A DNA stretch of 64,000 nt from Streptomyces sp. NBC_00582. Its GTDB lineage: Bacteria; Actinomycetota; Actinomycetes; Streptomycetales; Streptomycetaceae. Location: assembly GCF_036345155.1 (NCBI RefSeq), contig NZ_CP107772.1:5766001-5830000 (forward strand), given 5' to 3'. Shown one piece after another: positions 45,484 through 53,964 of the stretch (position 1 is the first letter of the stretch; each line of letters starts with the position of its first letter). Below the pieces are notes generated by a model. The model was not told the DNA's origin, ran no database searches, and worked only from the letters and a program-made list of their open reading frames with translations. Position numbers and translations under genes: made by a program.

Positions 45484-46695
45484 CCAACGCGGGCGAACAT
45501 CGCGACCGCGGCCGGCCCCGTGCCGGAGTGCACCGGGGTTCCGTCCGTGGCCTACGGATACGGCCCCGTCACCGGCACGCTCGACGAGGCGCGCTCCACC
45601 GTCTGTGCGGTGCTGCCCACCGCCGGGTACGACCGTTTCAACGCCGAGATCACCGACACCACCGGCGCCACCACCACGGCGGTGCCGGCCCTGTACAACA
45701 GCGCCTGGAACAAGGGCTGCGTGCTGTACATCCCGACGGGATACCAGTGCGCCGCGGGCGGCTCCTCGTCCGCCGCCGCCCCGTCCGTGTTCGTGCTCGG
45801 TCTGCCGGAGAAGGCGTCCACCACCGCCTACAGCGCCAGGCTGAGCTGCACGGCCGCGCTGTGCGGCCCGGACCGGGTGGGCGTCACCGCCCTCGCCCCG
45901 GACAGCGGTGCCGCGGGCGGCCGGGTCACGCTCACCGTGACCGGCACCGCGCTGCCGTCGACCGCGACGGTACGGCTGGCGCAGAGCGGCAGGACCCTGA
46001 CCGCCACCACCGAGTCGGTGTCCGCCGACCGCCGGACGCTGACCGCGACCCTCGACCTGACCGGTGTGTCCCCCGGCACCTGGAGCGTCGGCGTCCTCGC
46101 CGGCTGCTGCGAGTTCCCGCGCGGCACCTTCACCGTCACCGAGCGGCCCGCGCTCGCCGGCACCGCCGCCCCCAAGGTGACCGGCACTGCCAAGGTGGGG
46201 GCCAGGGTCGCGGCGACGCCGGGCAGCTGGTCGGCGGCCCCGTCCTCGTACACGTACCAGTGGAAGGCCGACGGGACGGCGATCTCCGGGGCCACGGCGG
46301 CGACGTACACCGTGCCCGCCGCCCTGGCCGGAAAGAAGCTCACGGTGACCGTCACCGCCGCCCGGAGCGGCTGGACGGGCGCCTCGGCGACCTCGGCGGC
46401 GGTGACCGTGGCCAAGGGGGACGCGCCGAAGGCGACCGGGGCGCCGGTGATCAGCGGCACCGCGAAGGTCGGCAGGACGCTCAAGGCCGGCAAGGGGACC
46501 TGGAGCCCGGTGGCGACCTCGTACGCGTATCAGTGGTACGCGGGCGGCCGGGCGATCAGCGGGGCGACCACGTCCTCGCTGGTGCTGAAGGCGGCGCAGA
46601 AGGGCAAGAGGATCACCGTCAAGGTGATCGCGCACCGGACCGGGCACAAGGACGGATCGGCGATGAGCGCGGCGACCGGGGCGGTCGTGCGCTGA
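45484..46695 (+). pseudogene. 5'-truncated gene for a secreted Ig-like repeat protein
   Basis: The frame stays open from the FAD-gene stop to 46695 and reads as coding from its first codons (ANIATAAGPV), but it has no signal peptide, although the content is typical of an exported protein: an N-terminal domain with several Cys, an IPT/Ig-like region (VGVTALAPDSGAAGGRVTLT), then two tandem repeats of about 85 residues (KVTGTAKVGARVAATPGSWS... and VISGTAKVGRTLKAGKGTWS...). The first possible start is the GTG at 45520. A deletion joining the FAD gene to this remnant explains the pattern. Confidence 0.65.
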
Positions 46696-46715
46696 GCCGG
46701 TTCCGGCGCGACGGT

Positions 46716-46745
46716 GAGCGGGGTGGCCTCTGGTCCACCCCGCTC
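46716..46745. terminator. Bidirectional terminator
   Basis: GAGCGGGGTGG pairs perfectly with CCACCCCGCTC around an 8-nt loop, between the convergent Ig-like remnant and the MFS gene. Confidence 0.75.
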
Positions 46746-46760
46746 TGTTGTGCCGGGTGC

Positions 46761-48254
46761 TCAGCCCACCGACTCCGGGACCGCCTCCTGGGACGGGACC
46801 TCGTGTTTCGGGGGTTTCGCCGTCACCATCAGGCCCGCGACCAGGCCCGCCAGGAGCATGATCCCGGCGGCCCACCAGATGGCGACGGTGTAGCCGTGGA
46901 CGATGCCCGCGCGGGTGACCGCGTTCCGCTCGGCGGGGCCGGCGAGGTGGGCCGTGATGTAGGCGGTGCCGCTGGTGGTGGCGATCGTGTTGAGCAGTGC
47001 CGTGCCGATGGAGCCGCCCACCTGCTGCGAGGTGTTGACGGTGGCCGAGGTGACACCCGCGTCCTTGGGGGCGACCCCGGCGGTGGCCGTGGCGAAGACC
47101 GGCATGAAGGTGAGGCCCATGCCGAGGCCCATGAGCAGCAGCGCGGGCAGGATCTCGCTGGTGTAGGAGGAGTTCACCGTCATCTGGGTGAGGATCACCA
47201 TGCCGCTCGCGGCGAGGATCATGCCGGGGACCATCAGGGCGCGCGGCGGCACCCGGCTAAGCAGCCGGGCCGAGATCTGGGTGGAGCCGACGATGATCGC
47301 GAGGGTGAGCGGCAGGAAGGCGAAGCCGGTCTTCATGGGCGAGTAGCCGAGGATGACCTGGAGGTAGTAGGTCATGAACAGGAACAGGCCGAACATGCCG
47401 ATGATGGCCAGCATCATGGTCAGCAGGCAGCCCGCGCGGTTGCGGTCCTTGAGGATGTGCAGCGGCAGCAGCGGGCTCGGGGCGCGCGTCTGCCACCACA
47501 CGAAGGCCGCGAGCAGGGCGGCCCCGCCCGCGAACAGCGACAGCACGAACGCGTCGCTCCAGCCGCGCGACTCGGCCTCGCTGAAGCCGTAGACGATCGC
47601 GAACAGACCGCCGCAGCCCAGCACCGCCCCGGGCACGTCGAGGCGGGCGGGGTGGCCGGGGGAGTCGTGCAGCAGGACGGTCGCGCCGAGCACGGCGACG
47701 ATCGCGATGGGCACGTTGACGTACAGGCACCAGCGCCAGCCCAGGTACTCGGTGAGGACTCCGCCGACGATGAACCCGATCGCGGCGCCGCTGCCGGCGA
47801 GGGCGCCGTAGATGCCGAAGGCCTTGCCGCGTTCCCTGGGGTCGGTGAACGTCGTGGTCAGCAGGCTGAGCGCGGAGGGCGCGAGGACGGCGGCGAAGGC
47901 CCCTTGCAGGGCGCGGGCGCCGAACAGCATCCCCGCGTCGACGGCCGCCCCGCCCAGCGCGGAGGCGCCGGCGAAGCCGATCAGCCCGATGACGAAGGTG
48001 CGTTTGCGGCCCACGAGGTCGGCGATCCGGCCGCCGAGCAGCAGCAGGCCGCCGAAGGAGAGGGTGTAGGCGGTGATGACCCACTGGCGGTTGCCGTCCG
48101 ACATCCCGAGGGCGCGCTGGGCGGAGGGGAGCGCGATGTTCACGATCGTCGCGTCCAGGACGACCATGAGCTGGGCGAGGGCGATGATCACCAGACCCCA
48201 CCAGCGGCGGGGGTCGGGCTCCGTCGAGGGTTCACCTGTCCGGGTGACACTCAT
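46761..48254 (-). CDS. MFS drug transporter, DHA2 (EmrB/QacA) type
   Basis: 497 aa with 14 predicted membrane segments. Motif A is in GGRIADLVGRKRTFVIG and motif D1-type WWGLVIIALAQLMVVLDATI is at the first helix. These pumps export drugs or cationic compounds by proton antiport. It lies downstream of the SoxR-linked oxidoreductase on the same strand, but with its own 58-bp gap and an operator-like repeat. Confidence 0.92.
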   Translation of the reverse strand: MSVTRTGEPSTEPDPRRWWGLVIIALAQLMVVLDATIVNIALPSAQRALGMSDGNRQWVITAYTLSFGGLLLLGGRIADLVGRKRTFVIGLIGFAGASALGGAAVDAGMLFGARALQGAFAAVLAPSALSLLTTTFTDPRERGKAFGIYGALAGSGAAIGFIVGGVLTEYLGWRWCLYVNVPIAIVAVLGATVLLHDSPGHPARLDVPGAVLGCGGLFAIVYGFSEAESRGWSDAFVLSLFAGGAALLAAFVWWQTRAPSPLLPLHILKDRNRAGCLLTMMLAIIGMFGLFLFMTYYLQVILGYSPMKTGFAFLPLTLAIIVGSTQISARLLSRVPPRALMVPGMILAASGMVILTQMTVNSSYTSEILPALLLMGLGMGLTFMPVFATATAGVAPKDAGVTSATVNTSQQVGGSIGTALLNTIATTSGTAYITAHLAGPAERNAVTRAGIVHGYTVAIWWAAGIMLLAGLVAGLMVTAKPPKHEVPSQEAVPESVG

Positions 48255-48275
48255 TTGCCCAGAAGACCATGGATC

Positions 48276-48292
48276 GGGATGTATTGCATCCC
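48276..48292. promoter_or_regulatory. Operator-like inverted repeat upstream of the MFS gene
   Basis: GGGATG, TATTG, CATCCC, 22 bp before the ATG at 48254. This is the size of a TetR or MarR half-site pair. No regulator gene is adjacent. Confidence 0.35.
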
Positions 48293-48311
48293 CTTGTGGA
48301 GACCTGGGCGG

Positions 48312-49283
48312 TCAGGGCTCCAGGACCACCTTCCCGACGGTCCCCCGGTTCTCCAGGGCGCGGTGCGCGGCGGCGGCCTCGGCGAGCGGGTAGCGCTGGA
48401 CGGCGGGGGTGAGCCGGCCGGCGGCGGCCTCGGCCAGGGCGCGCTCCTCCAGGGCGCGCAGGCCTCCGGCCCGTTCCAGCATCGCCGGACCGAGGACCGC
48501 CCGGGAGACGCCCTCGACGAAGTGGCCCCTGCCGTCGCGGACGCCCTCGGCGGACCAGCCGAAGACGAGGTGCTGCCCGCCGGGGCGGAGGAGGGCGACG
48601 GCCTCGCGGGCGACTTGGCCGCCGACGCCGTCGAGGACCACGGTGACGGCCCGGCCGCCCAGCCCGGCGCGGACCTTCCGCGGCCAGGACGGGTCGTCGT
48701 AGTCGACGGCCTGGTCGGCGCCGTTCGCCGCCACCAGGGCCGTCTTGCGGGGCCCGCCGGCGAGACCGACCACCGTGGCGCCGGTGCCGCGGGCGTACTG
48801 CACGAGGAGGGTGCCGATGCCTCCGGCGGCCGCCGGGACGAGGACCACCGCGTCCGGCCCCAGCTCGGCGAACTGCAGGATCCCGAGCGCCGTACGCCCC
48901 GTGCCGATCATCGCGACGGCCTCGGCGAAGTCCAGGCCCGGCGGGATCGCGTGCAGCCGGTCGGCGTCGGTCACGGCGAGCTCGGCGTACCCTCCCGGCG
49001 CGAAGCCGAGGTGGGCGACGACCCGTCGGCCGAGCCAGGACGCGGGCGTGTCCGCGCCGAGCGACTCGACGACTCCGGCGACCTCCCGCCCCGGGACGGT
49101 AGGCAGGGAGGCCGGCGCGGGGGCCGGTCCCCGCATCCCCTCGCGCAGGGCCGTGTCCAGGAGATGGACGCCTGCGGCTCGTACGGCGATACGGACCTGG
49201 CCGGGGCCCGGGACGGGGCCGTCCACCTCCTCGAGGGTGAGGTTCTCGGCCGGACCGAAGGCGTGCAGTCGGATGGCGTGCAT
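48312..49283 (-). CDS. NADPH:quinone-reductase-like zinc-independent oxidoreductase (SoxR target)
   Basis: 323 aa MDR-superfamily protein: GroES-like N-domain (VPGREVAGVVESLG) and a Rossmann domain with VLVPAAAGGIGTLLVQYAR. No structural zinc Cys cluster, as in quinone oxidoreductases. It would reduce quinones or enals with NADPH. In S. coelicolor the gene I recall at this place (SCO4266) is a SoxR target induced by redox-active antibiotics. AGGGGGA precedes the ATG at 49283. Confidence 0.88.
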   Translation of the reverse strand: MHAIRLHAFGPAENLTLEEVDGPVPGPGQVRIAVRAAGVHLLDTALREGMRGPAPAPASLPTVPGREVAGVVESLGADTPASWLGRRVVAHLGFAPGGYAELAVTDADRLHAIPPGLDFAEAVAMIGTGRTALGILQFAELGPDAVVLVPAAAGGIGTLLVQYARGTGATVVGLAGGPRKTALVAANGADQAVDYDDPSWPRKVRAGLGGRAVTVVLDGVGGQVAREAVALLRPGGQHLVFGWSAEGVRDGRGHFVEGVSRAVLGPAMLERAGGLRALEERALAEAAAGRLTPAVQRYPLAEAAAAHRALENRGTVGKVVLEP

Positions 49284-49347
49284 GGGTCCCCCTGGTGTGT
49301 GCCGTACGTGCGCCCGGTATGCCGTGCGGTGGGCTGTTCGGGGACCC

Positions 49348-49378
49348 ACTGTTCAACCTCAAGCATGCTTGAGGTCAA
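49348..49378 (-). promoter_or_regulatory. SoxR box and 19-bp-spacer promoter
   Basis: CCTCAAGCATGCTTGAGG (49357-49374) is an 18-bp perfect palindrome (20 bp counting the flanking A/T pair) that matches the known SoxR operator CCTCAAG-N4-CTTGAGG. On the minus strand TTGACC (49378-49373) and AACAGT (49353-49348) flank it with a 19-bp spacer, the over-long spacing typical of MerR-family activated promoters. Confidence 0.75.
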
Positions 49379-50522
49379 GGGTGTTCCGGCCCAGCGCCAG
49401 TGACACGGCGGTGAGCGCGCTGTTGAAGGACACCTCGGACAGCACTCCGGGCGCCGCGACCTGGTCCCCCGCGAGATGGACGCCGTCGCCGCGGTCCACG
49501 GCGGGCCGGTCGCGCCAGCTCGTGCCCGGCAGGTCCACCGCCCCGGTACGGCCGTTCGCCACGGCCTCCCTCCGCCAGGTGACCCGCTCGCGCCAGCCGT
49601 CGAACGCGAGGTCGAGCAACTGCTCGGCGCGGGCCGTGCCGTCGGCCTTCGTCTCGTGCGGGGCGATGGGGATCTGCCCCTGGAGGAGCTGTTCCCCGGC
49701 CGGGGCGAGGGTGCGGTCCTGGGCGCCGAAGCGCTCGATCCAGCCGGGGGAGTCCAGGTCGGAGACGGCGAACGCGTCGCCCCGCCGGGTGCGCAGCGCG
49801 AGGTCGACGAGGACGGTACGGCCGCTCGGCCAGGTCAGCGAGTCGTCCCGGAGCAGCCGGCGGGCCGCGTCGAGGGAGGTGGCGACGATGACGGGCCCAC
49901 CGGTGGGGAGGGTGTCGACGCGGGACAGGGTCTCGATCCGCACGCCGAGGTTCCAGGCCCGGGCCGCCATCCGGTCGACGAGGCTCGCCCAGCCGCCGCG
50001 CGGACAGCGCGCCTCGGGCGGCAGCTTGGTCGCGCGGCGCAGCCGCTCCTGCACGAAGGCGGCGGACAGGGCGCCGGGGTCGTGGTGGAAGAGGGCGACG
50101 GCCGAGTAGTGGGCGGCGGCCTCGGCGCCCTCGGGACCGACCAGCCCGGTGGCCCAGGTACGGAAGTCGACGTCGACGGGGGCGCGGTGCGAGGGGTGCC
50201 GCAGCAGCCTGAGCAGCCCGAGCGGCGGGGTGCGGCGCAGCACGCCGTGGTGCCGCAGCCGCAGCCGGGTGACCTCCAGGGGCGGCAGGGGCGCGAGCGC
50301 GGGGACCAGGTCGCGGCGGCGGAGCCAGGTCCAGTGCGGGCCGCCGTCGTAGAGGGCGTGCGGTCCCTCGTTGGTGCGGTACGGCCCCTCGGCGGTCCGG
50401 GCCCGTCCGCCGAGCGTGTGATGGGCCTCGTGCACGGTGACCTTGGCGCCCGCCTCGGCGGCGGCGATCGCGGCGGTGAGGCCGGCGAAGCCGCCGCCGA
50501 TGACGGTGAGGGGGTGGCGCAT
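49359..50522 (-). CDS. FAD-dependent amine oxidase/phytoene-desaturase-like protein
   Basis: 387 aa. The N-terminal FAD site is LTVIGGGFAGLTAAIAAAEA, followed by an acidic ribose ligand in VTVHEAHHTLGGRAR, and the C-terminal GVHLAGDQVAAPGVLSEVSF is the second FAD contact. The substrate is unknown. AAGGAG precedes the ATG at 50522. Its stop codon lies inside the SoxR palindrome that serves the next gene. Confidence 0.82.
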   Translation of the reverse strand: MRHPLTVIGGGFAGLTAAIAAAEAGAKVTVHEAHHTLGGRARTAEGPYRTNEGPHALYDGGPHWTWLRRRDLVPALAPLPPLEVTRLRLRHHGVLRRTPPLGLLRLLRHPSHRAPVDVDFRTWATGLVGPEGAEAAAHYSAVALFHHDPGALSAAFVQERLRRATKLPPEARCPRGGWASLVDRMAARAWNLGVRIETLSRVDTLPTGGPVIVATSLDAARRLLRDDSLTWPSGRTVLVDLALRTRRGDAFAVSDLDSPGWIERFGAQDRTLAPAGEQLLQGQIPIAPHETKADGTARAEQLLDLAFDGWRERVTWRREAVANGRTGAVDLPGTSWRDRPAVDRGDGVHLAGDQVAAPGVLSEVSFNSALTAVSLALGRNTLDLKHA

Positions 50523-50675
50523 GAGGGGGCTCCTTGGCTCTCGCGGGTTCTGTCTCGTGGGCCTGTCCGGCCGGTCTGTCTCGTGACTGGGACACCTGAG
50601 AGGCCCCGGTTTGTGACAACGGCGGTGTCGTCGCAGGTCGGGGGCTTTGTCAGTGGCGGGGTGCACGATGGGGGC

Positions 50676-51371
50676 ATGGCGAGGCGAGCGAGTGGTGGGA
50701 CCGGCAGGGCCGGTGGGGCGGGAGTGAAGGGGGCGCGGCGGCCCGAGGTGCGGCTGCCCGCGCTGGAGCCGTTCGCGGGAGGGGGACTGGAGCCCGACGG
50801 GGACTACGACGGGGTGGAGTTCCGTGAACTCGACCTCGCCGGGCAGGACGGGGCGGGCGCCCGCTTCATGGACTGCGCCCTGACGGAGTGCGCGCTGGAC
50901 GGCGCGGGGCTCCGGCACGCCCGCGTCCTCGACTCGGTCCTCACCGGCGTACGGGGCGTCGGCACCGATCTCGCGGAGGCGACCCTGCGCGACGTCGAGC
51001 TGGCGGAGGCCCGCCTGGGCGGCACCCAGCTCTACGGTGCCGTGCTGGAGCGGGTGCTGATCCGCGGCGGGAAGATCGACTTCCTGAATCTGCGGCAGGC
51101 GCGGCTGCGGGACGTCGTGTTCCAGGGCTGTGTGCTCGTCGAACCGGACTTCGGCGGGGCCCGGCTGGAGCGGGTGGAGTTCGTGGACTGCGCGGTGAAG
51201 GGGGCGGACTTCACGGCGGCGACCCTGACCGACGTCGATCTGCGCGGCGCGGCCGAGCTGGGTATCGCGGCGGGCGTGGACCGCCTGTCGGGCGCGGTGA
51301 TCAGCATGTCGCAGCTACTGGATCTGGCGCCGGTGCTGGCGGGGCAGCTGGGGATCAGGGTGGAGGGGTAG
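50676..51371 (+). CDS. Pentapeptide-repeat protein
   Basis: 231 aa with an A(D/N)Lxx-like repeat running from about residue 45 to 200 (for example DGAGLRHARVLDSVLTGVRG, LAEATLRDVELAEARLGG). It would form a right-handed quadrilateral beta helix. Some such proteins mimic DNA and protect gyrase, but most have no known role. No membrane segment. It diverges from the FAD gene across 153 bp. Confidence 0.85.
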   Translation: MARRASGGTGRAGGAGVKGARRPEVRLPALEPFAGGGLEPDGDYDGVEFRELDLAGQDGAGARFMDCALTECALDGAGLRHARVLDSVLTGVRGVGTDLAEATLRDVELAEARLGGTQLYGAVLERVLIRGGKIDFLNLRQARLRDVVFQGCVLVEPDFGGARLERVEFVDCAVKGADFTAATLTDVDLRGAAELGIAAGVDRLSGAVISMSQLLDLAPVLAGQLGIRVEG

Positions 51372-51416
51372 GAGGGGGAGCGGGAGAGGCGGAGAGGGGG
51401 GAGCGGACGGGCCGGG

Positions 51417-51917
51417 TCAGCGGAGGCGGGGGAAGCGGGCCTGGAGGGTCCAGATCGCCGGGTTCTCGCCCAGGTCCTCGTGCAGGTCGATCAGATCGGC
51501 GAGGAGGTCGTGCAGGAAGTCGCGGGACTCGCGGCGCAGTTCGGTGTGGGAGAAGGTCAGCGGGGGTTCCTCGGCCGGCATCCAGTCGGCCTCGATGTCC
51601 ACCCAGCCGAAGCGGCGCTCGAAGAGCATGCGGTCGGTGGACTCGGTGAAGTCCAGCTCGGCGTACTGGGGGCGGGAGGCGCGGGAGCCCGCCGGATCCC
51701 GGTCGATCCGCTCCACGATGTCGCACAGCGCCCACGCGAAGTCCAGCACCGGCACCCATCCCCAGGCTGTGGACACCTCCCGGTCCGCCTTGGTGTCGGC
51801 GAGATAGACGTCACCGCAGAACAGGTCGTGCCGCAGCGCGTGGACGTCGGCGCGGCGGTAGTCGGTCTGCGGCGGGTCCGGGAAGCGGTTGGAGAGGGCG
51901 TAGCCGATGTCGAGCAC
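51417..51917 (-). CDS. Unrecognised acidic protein
   Basis: 166 aa from a GTG at 51917; the start is uncertain because no ribosome-binding site is visible. It is rich in Asp, Glu and Trp (WGWVPVLDFAWALCDIVERI, FGWVDIEADWMP) and looks like a soluble globular domain of the immunity-protein or SUKH-like size class, but I cannot assign it. It diverges from the M1 peptidase gene with 37 bp between starts. Confidence 0.65.
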   Translation of the reverse strand: MLDIGYALSNRFPDPPQTDYRRADVHALRHDLFCGDVYLADTKADREVSTAWGWVPVLDFAWALCDIVERIDRDPAGSRASRPQYAELDFTESTDRMLFERRFGWVDIEADWMPAEEPPLTFSHTELRRESRDFLHDLLADLIDLHEDLGENPAIWTLQARFPRLR

Positions 51918-51941
51918 GAGGGTGATGGTGTCATGCCCTCG

Positions 51942-51947
51942 TAGGAT
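51942..51947 (+). promoter_or_regulatory. -10 hexamer of a probable leaderless promoter for the M1 peptidase gene
   Basis: TAGGAT ends 7 nt before the GTG at 51955. Confidence 0.5.
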
Positions 51948-51954
51948 CGCGGGT

Positions 51955-53355
51955 GTGCCCCGATCCGTGCGTTCCGTCCTCGTGCGTTCCGTCCTCGTGC
52001 TGTTCCTCCTCACCGCCTGCTCGGGTGGCGGCGGCCGCGGAGCCGACGGCGCGGCGGGTGTCGGCGACCCGTACTTCCCGAAGGCCGGCAACGGCGGATA
52101 CGACGTCTCGCACTACGACCTGACGCTCGCCTACGACCCGAAGGGCCGCCCGGCGCTGTCCGGCTCGGCGGCGATCACGGCCCGCGCCGCACAGGACCTC
52201 GACTCCTTCCACCTGGACCTGAGGGGCCTGAGCGTCGAGGAGGTCACGGTCGAGGGCGCCCGCGCCGACTGGAGCCGCAGCGGCCAGGAGCTGAGCGTCC
52301 GGCCCGCCCACGCTCTCGACAAGGGCGAGACCTTCCGCGTCACGGTCGCCTACTCCGGCACCCCGCGGCCGATCACCGACCCCGACGGCTCCCGGGAGGG
52401 CTGGCTGCGCACGGCGGACGGCGCCCTGGCCCTCGGGGAACCGGTCGGTTCCATGGCCTGGTTCCCCGGCAACCACCACCCCTCGGACAAGGCGACGTAC
52501 GACATCACGGTCACCGTCCCGAAGGACCTGACGGCCGTCTCCAACGGTGAGCCGACCGCGGAGCGCACGGCCGACGGCCGCACGACCTCCACCTGGCACA
52601 TCGCCGAACCCATGGCGAGCTATCTGGCCACCCTCGCGATCGGCCGCTACACCGTCACCCGCTCGACGACCGAGGACGACCTGCCGGTGTACGTCGCGGT
52701 CGACCCGACGCAGGTGTCCGCGAGCCGCGAGGTGCTCGCCCGGCTGCCGGAGATCATGGACTGGGCGCAGAACAACTTCGGCCCCTACCCCTTCTCCTCC
52801 ACCGGCGCGATCGTCGACCGCCCCGAGGACTCCCGCTACGCCCTGGAGACCCAGAACCGCCCTGTCTTCCCCGGTCCCCCCGACACCGCGACCCTGGTCC
52901 ACGAGATCGCCCACCAGTGGTTCGGCGACTCCGTCACGCCGAGGACCTGGCGGGACATGTGGCTCAACGAGAGCTTCGCGACGTACGCCGAGTGGCTGTG
53001 GGAGGAGGACGAGGGCGGCGCCACGGCGGAGGAGACCTTCACCGACCTCTACGAGAACGGCGAGGAGGACTACCCGGGCCTGTGGGACTTCCCGCCCGGC
53101 GACCCCCCGACCGCCGCCGACATCTCGTCCGACCCCGTCTACCAGCGCGGCGCGATGGTCGTCCACCGCATCCGCCGGACCGTCGGCGACGACACCTTCT
53201 ACGACATCGTCCAGGGCTGGACCGCCGCCCACCGCCACGGCACCGCGGACACCGACGACTTCACGGCGTACGTCGAACGCCAGGCCCCGGACCAGGACTT
53301 CGACGAGATCTGGGACGACTGGCTGCACGGCGAGGGCAAGCCGGAACTGCCCTAG
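51955..53355 (+). CDS. M1-family metallopeptidase lipoprotein
   Basis: 466 aa. The signal ends in the lipobox LTAC. The zinc site is LVHEIAHQWFGD with the third ligand in WLNESFATYAEW, the HExxH-18-E set of gluzincin aminopeptidases. The usual GAMEN exopeptidase motif is not evident; ALETQNRP sits in its place. It is a surface-anchored aminopeptidase-like enzyme. The GTG start at 51955 appears leaderless. The 3' end overlaps the convergent GNAT gene by 95 bp. Confidence 0.9.
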   Translation: MPRSVRSVLVRSVLVLFLLTACSGGGGRGADGAAGVGDPYFPKAGNGGYDVSHYDLTLAYDPKGRPALSGSAAITARAAQDLDSFHLDLRGLSVEEVTVEGARADWSRSGQELSVRPAHALDKGETFRVTVAYSGTPRPITDPDGSREGWLRTADGALALGEPVGSMAWFPGNHHPSDKATYDITVTVPKDLTAVSNGEPTAERTADGRTTSTWHIAEPMASYLATLAIGRYTVTRSTTEDDLPVYVAVDPTQVSASREVLARLPEIMDWAQNNFGPYPFSSTGAIVDRPEDSRYALETQNRPVFPGPPDTATLVHEIAHQWFGDSVTPRTWRDMWLNESFATYAEWLWEEDEGGATAEETFTDLYENGEEDYPGLWDFPPGDPPTAADISSDPVYQRGAMVVHRIRRTVGDDTFYDIVQGWTAAHRHGTADTDDFTAYVERQAPDQDFDEIWDDWLHGEGKPELP

Positions 53356-53884
53356 GGTCCGCGTCCCAGGGCCGGAGTTCCTTCCGCAGGACCGCGCAGG
53401 GGCGCCCCAGTTGCAGGTCGCGCCGGTGTCCGACGACCTCGTAGCCGAGGGCCGTCCAGAAGGCGAGTCCCTTGGGGTTGGCGTCGAGGACGGCGAGCCG
53501 TACGGCCGCACGACCGCCGGCGCGGAAGCGTTCCTCGACGCGCTCGGCGATGCGCCGCCCGTACCCCTGCCCGTGCGCCCCCGCGTCGACCATCAGCAGC
53601 CCGATCCACGGATCCGGGTCGGCCGGGTCGGGGTGGTGGGCCAGGGTGATCGCCACTCCGACCAGCCGCCCCCCGCTCCTCGCGAGCAGCACCTCCACGT
53701 CCGGGTGCGCCAACTCCTCGGCCAGCGCCCGTGCCACCTGCTCCGGCCGGATGTCGTCCGGGTCCGGGAAGTCACCGCTGAGCGCCTGGAACTCGCGGTT
53801 CGAGGCGTACAGCGCGGTGAGTTCGGTGAGGACAGGGGAGGGGATGTCGCGGTCGGGGGTGAGCGGGAGGGATTCGAGGATCAC
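53261..53884 (-). CDS. GNAT-family N-acetyltransferase
   Basis: 207 aa. The acetyl-CoA site is in VDAGAHGQGYGRRIAERVEE (motif A, Q/RxxGxG/A) with LDANPKGLAFWTALGYEVVG as motif B. The substrate is unknown. The last 40 residues (after LRKELRP) are Arg/Pro-rich and are read through the end of the peptidase gene on the opposite strand, so this tail may be an accidental extension. The GTG at 53884 has TAGCCT ending 6 nt upstream. Confidence 0.85.
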   Translation of the reverse strand: MILESLPLTPDRDIPSPVLTELTALYASNREFQALSGDFPDPDDIRPEQVARALAEELAHPDVEVLLARSGGRLVGVAITLAHHPDPADPDPWIGLLMVDAGAHGQGYGRRIAERVEERFRAGGRAAVRLAVLDANPKGLAFWTALGYEVVGHRRDLQLGRPCAVLRKELRPWDADPRAVPACPRRAASRPRSRRSPGPGPGVRRTP

Positions 53885-53890
53885 CGGGGC

Positions 53891-53896
53891 AGGCTA
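53891..53896 (-). promoter_or_regulatory. -10 hexamer of a probable leaderless promoter for the GNAT gene
   Basis: TAGCCT (minus strand) ends 6 nt before the GTG at 53884. Confidence 0.5.
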
Positions 53897-53912
53897 GTGC
53901 CCCGTACGCACA

Positions 53913-53941
53913 AGGGGCCCCTGGCGCGAACCGGGGCCCCT
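53913..53941 (-). terminator. Terminator of the TerD gene
   Basis: AGGGGCCCC pairs perfectly with GGGGCCCCT around an 11-nt loop, 24 bp past the terD-type stop. Confidence 0.7.
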
Positions 53942-53964
53942 CGGTGACTTGATCGGACGCCGGA

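Noticed and set aside
39143..46700. Integrative element or prophage inserted at the tRNA-Thr
   Set aside because: No integrase, excisionase or replication gene and no second copy of the tRNA 3' end was seen in the window, so only a variable region is claimed.
44217..49403. Very long open frame (1728 codons) on the plus strand across several genes
   Set aside because: It is the empty antisense or alternate frame of GC-rich genes: Arg/Pro/Gly-rich translation, no domain, and it crosses well-supported genes and terminators.
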